Assembly (NCBI GenBank): GCA_009917805.1
Contig: RGES01000026.1
Location: 1 to 13,083 of the forward strand
Reading direction: 5' to 3'
Length of the DNA: 13,083 nt
DNA from: Verrucomicrobiota bacterium
GTDB taxonomy: Bacteria; Verrucomicrobiota; Verrucomicrobiia; Opitutales; UBA953
A model generated the notes under the pieces. The model ran no database searches, was not told where the DNA came from, and worked only from the letters and a program-made list of their open reading frames with translations. Shown in pieces: positions 7,329 through 13,083 of the stretch (the first letter of the stretch is position 1; every line of letters starts with the position of its first letter). Made by a program: the position numbers and the translations under genes.

Positions 7329-7634
7329 ATGGCAGGCGTAGGCAAACTCCTCAAACAGGCCCAGAAGATGCAGCGTGGCATCGCCGAGGCCCAGCAGCAG
7401 CTCACCACGGAGAGACTCGAGGTCTCCCATGGCGGCGGCGCGATCAAGATCACGGTGAACGGCCACGGGCTGGTGCTCGCCCTGACGATCGATCCGGAGT
7501 TTCTCAAAGAGGACAAGGCGTTGGTCGAACAGGCGCTCGTCGCCGCCCTGCAGGAGGCTTCGGCCAAGGCCCGCGAGCTTCACGAGGCCACGATGTCGAA
7601 GGCCACGGCCGGTTTCTCCCTGCCCGGGATGTGA
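7329..7634 (+). CDS. ybaB: YbaB/EbfC family nucleoid-associated protein
   Basis: Small DNA-binding protein of 101 residues (family about 100-115) that dimerises with helical arms and coats DNA as a nucleoid-associated factor. Seen: N-terminal helix KLLKQAQKMQRGIAEAQQQL (residues 6-25), central beta part GGGAIKITVNGHGLVLALTI (about 35-54) with the family's GxxxVxxNGxG-like pattern, and a C-terminal helix rich in Ala/Glu/Lys. It lies directly upstream of recR with 6 nt between, the classic ybaB-recR pairing; the usual dnaX upstream is absent, replaced by a divergent gene. The ATG at 7329 gives a normal N-terminus; its Shine-Dalgarno match is weak (GGAG 12 bases upstream). Confidence 0.92.
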   Translation: MAGVGKLLKQAQKMQRGIAEAQQQLTTERLEVSHGGGAIKITVNGHGLVLALTIDPEFLKEDKALVEQALVAALQEASAKARELHEATMSKATAGFSLPGM

Positions 7635-7640
7635 TCGCCC

Positions 7641-8243
7641 GTGACTCCTTCCTTCGACAAGGTCCGCCAACTCCTCAAGATGCTTCCGGGCATGGGGCAT
7701 CGTTCCGCCGAACGCATCGCCCTGCACCTGCTGGTCGAGCGTCCCGGTAAGCTCACCCCTCTCCTGGAATCATTGCAGGCCGCCGCCGCCGCGGTCCGGC
7801 GTTGCGCCCGTTGCGGCAGCCTGGCCGAGGCCGAGCTCTGCCCCATCTGTCTCGACGTCAAGCGCGAGCCGTCGTCCGTCTGCGTCGTCGAACAAGTCCC
7901 CGACCTGATGGCGATCGAGCGCTCCGCGGCCTATCGCGGCACCTACCATGTCCTTCACGGCCGTCTCTCGCCCATCAACGGCGTCGGCCCTGACCAGCTC
8001 AATCTCGCCAGCTTCGAGCAACGCCTGAAAGACGAGCCGATCACGGAGGTCGTGCTCGCCTTGGGCAACGATATCGAAGGCGAGGCGACCTGCCATTACA
8101 TCAGCGAAGCGATCCACGCGGTGCGCCCGTCGATCAAGATCTCCCGCATCGGCTTCGGCCTGCCCAGCGGCAGCGGACTGACCTTCGCCGACCCGGCCAC
8201 GCTGCGCAGCGCGCTGGAGGGACGTCGCGATGTCGCCAACTGA
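7641..8243 (+). CDS. recR: Recombination protein RecR
   Basis: RecR acts with RecO/RecF to load RecA on SSB-coated single-stranded gaps. The 200-residue product is of standard length. Seen: N-terminal helix-hairpin-helix LLKMLPGMGHRSAERIALHL (11-30), four-cysteine zinc finger Cys55, Cys58, Cys67 and Cys70, a Toprim domain from about 78 to 170 with VVEQ (82-85), the conserved YHVLHGRLSPINGVGP (102-117) and EGEAT (146-150), and the C-terminal FADPATLRSALEGR (182-195). In the Toprim loop the usual NPTVEGEAT reads GNDIEGEAT. Start is GTG at 7641 with no good Shine-Dalgarno; translation may couple to ybaB, whose stop is 6 nt upstream. The 3' end overlaps the next gene by 14 nt. Confidence 0.97.
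   Translation: MTPSFDKVRQLLKMLPGMGHRSAERIALHLLVERPGKLTPLLESLQAAAAAVRRCARCGSLAEAELCPICLDVKREPSSVCVVEQVPDLMAIERSAAYRGTYHVLHGRLSPINGVGPDQLNLASFEQRLKDEPITEVVLALGNDIEGEATCHYISEAIHAVRPSIKISRIGFGLPSGSGLTFADPATLRSALEGRRDVAN
8216..8220 (+). promoter_or_regulatory. Ribosome binding site for the Rsm22-like gene, inside recR
   Basis: GGAGG nine bases before the ATG at 8230, lying within the last codons of recR. It is the strongest Shine-Dalgarno match in the window and fixes the start of the downstream gene as overlapping recR by 14 nt. Confidence 0.7.
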
Positions 8244-9399
8244 TTCCCCGGTCGCCTATCCCGCGGAAGCGGAAGCCTTCTGGGTCGCGCAGGCCGAACT
8301 CGCCGCCGAAAAGGTCGGCGACGAAGCCCTCGAGCGCATGACGCCGGCGGTGGCGCATCTTTCGGACCTGTTCACCACCGAACGCCCCGACAAGAAATTC
8401 CCCGACTACTTCGCCGACCCCCGGCTGCTGGCGGCCTACGGGGTCTTTTTCCTGCCCCAGAGCTTCACGCGGACCTCCTTCGCCTTGGCCCAGATCTGCG
8501 GCTTGCGCGGCTGGAGGCCGTCGAGCCGGATCCCGGCCATCCTTGACCTGGGTTCCGGACCAGGCTCATGCGGGGTCGCCGCGGCTTATCGTCTGCGCGA
8601 AGCAGGCTATGCTCAACTCGGCCTCTACGGAGTGGACAAGTCGCCGAGCGCCCTGAGCTCGATGGAATCGTTCGCTCGCGCCACCTTGGGCGAAGCCGTC
8701 GAGACGAAGACGCGCATCGGCGACGCCTCCCGGCCGGAGACCTGGCCCGAAGGCCCCTTCGACATCATCGTCGCCGGCTTCGTGATGAACGAGATGCCGC
8801 AGCTCGACCAGGCCGCCCTGCTCCGCTGGTTCGGCGAACTCAAGGCGAAGCTGGCGCCGGGCGGACTCATCCTGATCCTGGAGCCTGCGTTGCGGGTCAC
8901 CGCCGAACGCCTCCAACGGCTCAGCGACGCCGTCGCCGCCGGAGAGATGACCCGCATCGCGCCCGAACTCGACGCCCGGCCCGACCCGCAGCTCGGACCA
9001 GGGGAACACTGGAGCCATGAGACCCGCGCCTGGGAAGCCCCCGCCTCGACCGAGTTCGTCAACCGTCACCTCCATCGAGACCTTCGCGAAGTCCGCTTTT
9101 CGTTCGCCGCCTTCTCCGATGCGAAGCTCGCTCCGTTGCCCGGCGGCTTGAGCCGCCTGATCTCGGACGTCCAGATCATCAAAGGCCTGATCCGCTTCAT
9201 CACGATCCGCGAAGGCCGCGTCGAGTCGGTCGAGGTCCCGACGAGGGGGCTTTCGAAACACGAGGTCAAGAAACTCGCGGCGACCTTCGGGCGAGGTGAC
9301 ATCGTGCGTCACCCGCACCCGGCCGCGCCGAAGCTGCGATTGGCCAATCACGAAGAATTGACGGTCATTTGGTCGCCCGCGTCCTTCCGGGCACCATAA
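8230..9399 (+). CDS. Class I SAM-dependent methyltransferase, Rsm22-like
   Basis: A 389-residue methyltransferase with the SAM-binding motif I ILDLGSGPGSCG at 104-115, an acidic motif II region GVDKSPSAL at 134-142, and VAGFVMNEMP at 181-190. The N-terminal part (LSDLF at 44-48, DPRLLAAYGVFFLPQSFTRT at 63-82) and the C-terminal part (HETRAW at 263-268, VRFSFAAFSD at 288-297, a small beta-rich tail 315-360 ending in GRGDIV) run parallel to Rsm22, the ribosomal small-subunit assembly factor of mitochondria and many bacteria. The cysteine cluster that precedes HF/HE in that family is absent: the equivalent stretch has no Cys. The family assignment is from remembered motifs and could be wrong; a generic methyltransferase is the alternative. 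Overlapping recR by 14 nt, it is probably the third gene of a ybaB-recR operon. Confidence 0.65.
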   Translation: MSPTDSPVAYPAEAEAFWVAQAELAAEKVGDEALERMTPAVAHLSDLFTTERPDKKFPDYFADPRLLAAYGVFFLPQSFTRTSFALAQICGLRGWRPSSRIPAILDLGSGPGSCGVAAAYRLREAGYAQLGLYGVDKSPSALSSMESFARATLGEAVETKTRIGDASRPETWPEGPFDIIVAGFVMNEMPQLDQAALLRWFGELKAKLAPGGLILILEPALRVTAERLQRLSDAVAAGEMTRIAPELDARPDPQLGPGEHWSHETRAWEAPASTEFVNRHLHRDLREVRFSFAAFSDAKLAPLPGGLSRLISDVQIIKGLIRFITIREGRVESVEVPTRGLSKHEVKKLAATFGRGDIVRHPHPAAPKLRLANHEELTVIWSPASFRAP

Positions 9400-9402
9400 T
9401 GT

Positions 9403-9426
9403 AACAAATTCCACGAGGCATTTGTT
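9403..9426. promoter_or_regulatory. Inverted repeat upstream of ppk1
   Basis: AACAAAT (9403-9409) and ATTTGTT (9420-9426) form a perfect 7-bp dyad with a 10-base centre in the 54-bp gap before ppk1. This gap is clearly more A/T-rich than the flanking genes. It may be an operator or part of the ppk1 promoter. I see no convincing Pho box and no U-tract that would make it a terminator for the methyltransferase gene. Confidence 0.35.
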
Positions 9427-9453
9427 TGCGTGACGGTTCCGGCGCTGCTGTGA

Positions 9454-11544
9454 TTGAAGAAGCCTAGTTCCCTAAAGAAGAACGAAGCGCAAGCTCCCAT
9501 CATCTCCATGTTCAATCGCGAACTCAGCTGGCTTAGTTTCGACCGTCGAGTCCTCGAACTCGCCGAAGACGAAGCCGTCCCTCTCCTCGAACGCGTCCGC
9601 TTCCTGTCCATCGTCAGCTCGAACCTCGACGAGTTCTTCGAGATCCGCGTCGCCGGCATCATGCAGCAGGAGGAATCCGCCAGCCATCCCGCGACCAAGG
9701 AGTTCCTCGCCGAAGTCCTGCAGCGCGCCCGCTCCTTGGTCGACGCCCAGCAGGCCTGCTGGAAGCAGAAACTCCTGCCAGCCCTCTCCGCGCACGGCAT
9801 CGACGTGCTCGCCCGCGAACAGCTGGGAGAGTCGGCGCGCGCGGAACTTTCGCCCCGCTTCGACCGTGACATCCTGCCGGCGCTGACCCCGCTCGCGATC
9901 GACCCGTCGCACCCCTTCCCCGTCCTGACGAACAAAGGACTCTACCTGCTGGCTTTGCTCCGCGACCCTGCGTCCGGCGAACTTCGCCGTGCCGTCGTCC
10001 CGGTGCCGCGGATCCTTCCGCGCATCCTCGGCGTCTCGGACCGCAAGAGCTTCACCCTCCTCAGCCACGTCATCCAGCTGTTCATCCATCGTCTTTTCCC
10101 CGGACTCGAACTTCAGGGTTCCTGGGCGTTCCGCATCACCCGGAACAGCGACCTGTACGTCGACGAAGAAGAGGCCGGCAACCTATTGGAGGCTATCGAG
10201 GAGGAGATCCGCAACCTCCGCAAGGGCGCGCCCGTGCGGCTCGAGATCGAAGCCGACGTTCCTGAGGGCGAGATGCAGTGGCTGCTCAGCGCGATCAACC
10301 TGACCTCCGACAACGCGTTCCGCATCCCTGGTCCGGTCAACATGCTCCGCCTCGGCAGCCTGATCGACATGGTCAGCCGCCCGGAACTCCTTTATCCCGG
10401 CTTCGTCTCCGTCGTGCCGGCGGAATGCGCCGAACCGGCCAAGCTCTACGACCGGATCGCGGAACAGGACATCATCCTGCACCACCCTTACGAATCCTTC
10501 TCGCCTGTGGTCGACTTCATCCGTCAGGCGGCCAAGGACGAAAACGTCGTGGCGATCAAGCTGACGCTTTACCGCACCAGCGGTGATTCGCCCGTCGTGG
10601 AAGCCCTAAAGGAAGCCGCTCGCAACGGCAAACAGGTCACCGCCCTCGTCGAGCTTCGCGCCCGCTTCGACGAACTGAACAACATCGAATGGGCCCGCCA
10701 GCTCGAGGAAGCCGGCGCGCATGTCGTGTATGGCCTCGCGGGCCTGAAGACCCACTGCAAGGCCTGCCTCGTCGTCCGTCAGGAGAAAGCTGGCCTCCGT
10801 CGTTACGCGCACCTCGGCACCGGCAACTACAACCCGAAGACCGCCCGCATCTACACCGACTTCTCGCTCCTTACCTGCGACGAAGAGATCACGGCGGATG
10901 TCGGCCTCCTCTTCAACGTGCTCACCGGCAACCTGGCCGGCCCCAAGTTCAAGCACCTCCTGGTCGCGCCCTTCGACCTCGCCCGACGCGTCGTCGAACT
11001 CATCCGCGCCGAGACCGCCGCCGCCAAGGCCGGCAAACCCGCCTCGATCTTCGCCAAGGTCAACAGCCTTGTCGACCCCGAGGTAATCGGCGCGCTTTAC
11101 GAGGCTTCTCAGGCCGGCGTCCGGATCGAACTGGTCGTGCGCGGTATCTGCTGCCTCAAGCCCGGCGTCCCGGGCAAGAGCGACAACATCCGGGTCCGCA
11201 GCTTCCTCGGCCGCTTCCTCGAGCACAGCCGCCTGTTCCGCTTCGAAAACTCCTCAGCTTCGCCGATCCTGCTCATGGGCAGCGCCGACTGGATGCCGCG
11301 CAACTTCCAACGCCGCATCGAGTGCGTCTTCCCCCTTCGTTCCGCGCACGTCCGCCGTCGTGTCGAAGACGAGATCCTGACTACCTATCGCGACCGCCAA
11401 GGCGACGCCAAGTCGCTCGGGCCGGACGGCGAATACGTGTCGTGCGAACCCATGGGCCGACTCGCCCCGGGCGCGCAGGACACCTTCCTGCAGCTGGCGG
11501 CCAAGGCCGCGCAGGCCCGCCTCAGCGAGCAGGCGGATAAATAG
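9454..11544 (+). CDS. ppk1: Polyphosphate kinase 1
   Basis: PPK1 reversibly polymerises the gamma-phosphate of ATP into inorganic polyphosphate, at the membrane or cytoplasm. From the TTG at 9454 the product is 696 residues (E. coli 688). Seen: N-terminal RELSWLSFDRRVL (22-34) and SSNLDEFFEIRVAG (55-68); first phospholipase D-like domain with KTHCKACLVV (432-441), whose His434 matches the autophosphorylated His of E. coli, and RRYAHLGTGNYNPKTAR (449-465) with His453; second PLD-like domain with FLEHSRLFRFEN (588-599, His591) and LLMGSADWMPRN (606-617). All catalytic residues are intact. A stop codon directly precedes the TTG; the next ATG is 9508, two codons before the conserved RELSWL block, and could be the true start. 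Neither has a clear ribosome site. Its 3' end overlaps convergent lpxK by 23 bp. No ppx is adjacent. Confidence 0.96.
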   Translation: MKKPSSLKKNEAQAPIISMFNRELSWLSFDRRVLELAEDEAVPLLERVRFLSIVSSNLDEFFEIRVAGIMQQEESASHPATKEFLAEVLQRARSLVDAQQACWKQKLLPALSAHGIDVLAREQLGESARAELSPRFDRDILPALTPLAIDPSHPFPVLTNKGLYLLALLRDPASGELRRAVVPVPRILPRILGVSDRKSFTLLSHVIQLFIHRLFPGLELQGSWAFRITRNSDLYVDEEEAGNLLEAIEEEIRNLRKGAPVRLEIEADVPEGEMQWLLSAINLTSDNAFRIPGPVNMLRLGSLIDMVSRPELLYPGFVSVVPAECAEPAKLYDRIAEQDIILHHPYESFSPVVDFIRQAAKDENVVAIKLTLYRTSGDSPVVEALKEAARNGKQVTALVELRARFDELNNIEWARQLEEAGAHVVYGLAGLKTHCKACLVVRQEKAGLRRYAHLGTGNYNPKTARIYTDFSLLTCDEEITADVGLLFNVLTGNLAGPKFKHLLVAPFDLARRVVELIRAETAAAKAGKPASIFAKVNSLVDPEVIGALYEASQAGVRIELVVRGICCLKPGVPGKSDNIRVRSFLGRFLEHSRLFRFENSSASPILLMGSADWMPRNFQRRIECVFPLRSAHVRRRVEDEILTTYRDRQGDAKSLGPDGEYVSCEPMGRLAPGAQDTFLQLAAKAAQARLSEQADK
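11522..11544. other. 23-bp convergent overlap of ppk1 and lpxK
   Basis: The last seven sense codons and stop of ppk1 (encoding LSEQADK-stop) are read on the other strand as the end of lpxK (its stop is at 11524-11522). No terminator-like hairpin lies in the overlap, so transcripts from each side should run antisense into the other gene. Confidence 0.85.
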
Positions 11545-12733
11545 AAGGCCCAAGGCAGATCCGTTCGACGGCCGCGTTGAAGCCTTCGGCGTCGCCGAGG
11601 ATCTCGACCTCCAGGCGGACGAACATCAGCGGGATCGGCGGACGGAAACGCGCCTGCAGGCGGACGGCGTCCTTCTCGGTCGTGACGATCATCTCGGCCT
11701 TGGCCTGCATCGCCTGGTCCAGGACCTCGTCCAGGTCCTCGTCGGCGAAAGCATGGTGGTCGAGGAAGCGGCGGTTGGCGACGATCGCCGCACCGTGCTG
11801 GGTGAGGATCTCCTCGAAACGTTCCGGCGTCGCGATGCCCGAGAACGCCGCGACCCGGCGTCCCTTGAGTTCGGCCATCGGCAGACGCTTCGGGCCGTCG
11901 ACCTCGACCAGCTCGCAGGCGCTATGGGAACAGGCGATGATCTCGGCCTTGGGGTTATGCCGGCGGATGAGGCTGACGAGCGCGGGATCGGGCGGCCCGA
12001 CGGACTTCGTCACGAAGACATAGGATGCCCGGCTGAGGTTCGAGACCGGCTCGCGGAGGACGCCGCGGGGCAGCAACGAACCGTTCCCGAACGGATCGCG
12101 GCTGTCGACCAGCAGCAGGTTGATCTGACCGCGCAACGGCAGGTACTGCAGGCCGTCGTCGAGCAGGATCGTGTCGACGCCGAAACGACGGAGCGCGAAA
12201 CGGCCGCCCTCCACGCGGTCTCGGTCGACGATGACCACGACGCCTTCGCCGCACAGGTTCTGGGCGAGCATGTAAGGCTCGTCGCCGGCCTCGTCCGGCC
12301 CGACCAGGACCGATTTGCCGTCCGACACCACGAGCGGATCGGGACGGCTGCCTTGCGTGAGCCAGCGCCAGAAGCGCTTCAGCATCGAGTCGGAGGCGCC
12401 TTTGTAGCCGCGGGAAAGGATGGCGACCTTGCGGCCACGCGCCGTGAGCACGCGCGCCATCTTGAGCACGATCGGGGTCTTTCCCGTGCCGCCGACGGTG
12501 AGGTTACCCACGACCACGACCTTGCAACCCAGCGGCGTGTCGCGAAAGAGACGGTTCCGATAGAGCCAGAGACGCAGACGCACCAGGAGCTCGAAAATCC
12601 ACGAAAGCACCTTCAGGAAGGCCCCGAGCAAGGCGGCCCCGGGTCCTTTGCGGCGCTCGTAGACTACGTCTACGGCATAGCTGGCCACGACCTCTCCAAG
12701 GGAGGAAAAGAAGCCTCGATGCTTGGCGGCCAT
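11522..12733 (-). CDS. lpxK: Tetraacyldisaccharide 4'-kinase
   Basis: LpxK phosphorylates the 4' position of the lipid A disaccharide at the inner face of the inner membrane. From the ATG at 12733 the product is 403 residues, longer than E. coli (328). Seen: a hydrophobic N-terminal stretch about 33-60 for membrane contact; Walker A GNLTVGGTGKTP at 76-87; LSRGYKG at 106-112; LDDGLQY at 191-197; FGNGSLLPRGVLREP at 215-229; FSGIATPERF at 297-306; FLDHHAF at 323-329; TTEKDAVRL at 351-359. Extra length lies before the P-loop and in a Trp/Arg-rich insert at 112-133. An alternative ATG at 12772 exists; neither has a good Shine-Dalgarno. The frame runs open to 13030, but that would overlap panD. It shows the host makes lipid A. 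Convergent with ppk1, divergent from panD. Confidence 0.95.
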   Translation of the reverse strand: MAAKHRGFFSSLGEVVASYAVDVVYERRKGPGAALLGAFLKVLSWIFELLVRLRLWLYRNRLFRDTPLGCKVVVVGNLTVGGTGKTPIVLKMARVLTARGRKVAILSRGYKGASDSMLKRFWRWLTQGSRPDPLVVSDGKSVLVGPDEAGDEPYMLAQNLCGEGVVVIVDRDRVEGGRFALRRFGVDTILLDDGLQYLPLRGQINLLLVDSRDPFGNGSLLPRGVLREPVSNLSRASYVFVTKSVGPPDPALVSLIRRHNPKAEIIACSHSACELVEVDGPKRLPMAELKGRRVAAFSGIATPERFEEILTQHGAAIVANRRFLDHHAFADEDLDEVLDQAMQAKAEMIVTTEKDAVRLQARFRPPIPLMFVRLEVEILGDAEGFNAAVERICLGPSIYPPAR

Positions 12734-12799
12734 GGACGAATTGATGCAAAGTTGTTTGACGAAGGCAACCATCCCGATTGAGAAGGACGACCCAGCGCC
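12734..12799. promoter_or_regulatory. Divergent lpxK/panD intergenic region
   Basis: Only 66 bp (27 bp if lpxK starts at 12772) separate the two divergent starts, so both promoters must overlap here or reach into the genes. A TTGACG hexamer at 12756-12761 is a possible -35 for panD, but the hexamer 17 bp on (TGAGAA) is a weak -10. AGAAGGA at 12781-12787 is the nearest ribosome site for panD, 13 bases from its ATG. Confidence 0.3.
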
Positions 12800-13083
12800 A
12801 TGCTCGTACACCTGTTGCGCACCAAACTTCTCCGAGCCGAGGTCACCGCGGCCCGGCTCGATTACGAGGGCTCCTTGGCCATCGATCGCGAGCTCATGGC
12901 CCTGGTCGGCATGCTGCCCTACGAGAAGATCCTCGTCGGCAACCTGGCCAACGGGGAGCGCTTCGAGACCTACGCCATCCCTGCCCCCGCCGGCACCCGC
13001 GAGGTCTGCCTGAACGGAGCGACGGCCCACCTCGGCAAGCCGGGCGACCTGCTGGTCATCATGTCCTTCACCGAGATGGAGGA
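12800..13083 (+). CDS. panD: Aspartate 1-decarboxylase, 3' end outside window
   Basis: PanD decarboxylates L-aspartate to beta-alanine for pantothenate and coenzyme A. It is made as a proenzyme that cuts itself between Gly24 and Ser25 to leave a pyruvoyl group. In the 94 residues visible, numbering matches E. coli PanD exactly: Lys9, Tyr22, the cleavage pair Gly24-Ser25 in YEGSLAID, Arg54, Thr57, Tyr58, and Asn72 in LNGATAH, followed by HLGKPGDLLVIMSF. All residues needed for self-cleavage and substrate binding are present. The family is about 115-140 residues, so some 25-40 residues continue past the right edge. No panB or panC is in the window. The ATG at 12800 begins MLVHLLRTKLLRAEVT, the normal N-terminus. 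Confidence 0.96.
   Translation, partial: MLVHLLRTKLLRAEVTAARLDYEGSLAIDRELMALVGMLPYEKILVGNLANGERFETYAIPAPAGTREVCLNGATAHLGKPGDLLVIMSFTEME

Noticed and set aside
7233..7727. Upstream extension of the DUF971 gene to 7727
   Set aside because: It would run antisense through ybaB; the domain begins right after the ATG at 7232.
8566..9414. 282-codon open frame on the minus strand opposite the methyltransferase gene
   Set aside because: No motif, and the plus-strand gene has a clear SAM site and a strong ribosome binding site.
9403..9426. Inverted repeat as a rho-independent terminator of the methyltransferase gene
   Set aside because: The stem is A/T-rich and no T-run follows.
11753..12781. 342-codon open frame on the plus strand opposite lpxK
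   Set aside because: LpxK motifs on the minus strand are unambiguous; the opposite frame has shadow composition.
12756..12784. TTGACG plus TGAGAA as a sigma70-type panD promoter
   Set aside because: The -10 part matches only three of six consensus bases, so it is noted in the intergenic entry but not called as a promoter.
12734..13030. Upstream extension of lpxK to 13030
   Set aside because: It would overlap panD almost fully; the added residues are a shadow of panD and lie before the normal LpxK N-terminus.
1..13083. Defence system, mobile element, CRISPR array, tRNA or rRNA
   Set aside because: No transposase, integrase, repeat array or RNA gene signature was seen; all sizeable frames are accounted for by housekeeping genes or their shadows.

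Overview
The window is an ordinary-looking, GC-rich chromosomal segment from a Gram-negative bacterium. It carries twelve protein genes packed tightly on both strands, the first and last cut by the window edges. An LPS lipid A kinase (lpxK) shows the cell has an outer membrane. The style of several proteins, especially LpxK and the LplA-like ligase, resembles what I recall from Verrucomicrobia of the Opitutae group; this placement is an inference from memory, not a search. I see no RNA gene, mobile element, CRISPR array, phage gene or obvious sign of recent transfer, and no stretch of more than about 100 bases without a gene.

Left part (1-2729): hisC (minus, 3' end missing) diverges from an RmlD-like sugar-nucleotide reductase/epimerase (plus), which is followed after 2 nt by a lipoate ligase/octanoyltransferase-family protein. 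The shared hisC/reductase upstream region holds a 17-bp inverted repeat that could be an operator.

Middle (2726-9399): a minus-strand run DUF971 -> phoH-like PIN-ATPase -> mutS, with a strong GC hairpin between phoH and mutS, diverges from a plus-strand run ybaB -> recR -> Rsm22-like methyltransferase. mutS (mismatch repair) and recR (recombinational gap repair) thus lie on either side of one 96-bp divergent regulatory region. mutS ends tail-to-tail with the ligase gene and the two share a single CTAG for both stop codons.

Right part (9454-13083): ppk1 (polyphosphate kinase, plus) converges on lpxK (minus) with a 23-bp 3' overlap; lpxK in turn diverges from panD (aspartate decarboxylase for pantothenate, plus, 3' end missing).

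Functions are mostly housekeeping: histidine, pantothenate and lipoyl cofactor supply, cell-surface sugar and lipid A synthesis, DNA repair, RNA metabolism and polyphosphate storage. I do not find a convincing undescribed system. The points most worth a second look are an Rsm22-like methyltransferase lacking the family's cysteine motif, an LplA-fold protein with a cysteine at the octanoyltransferase position, a clamp-binding-like tail on MutS, and small inverted repeats in three intergenic regions.
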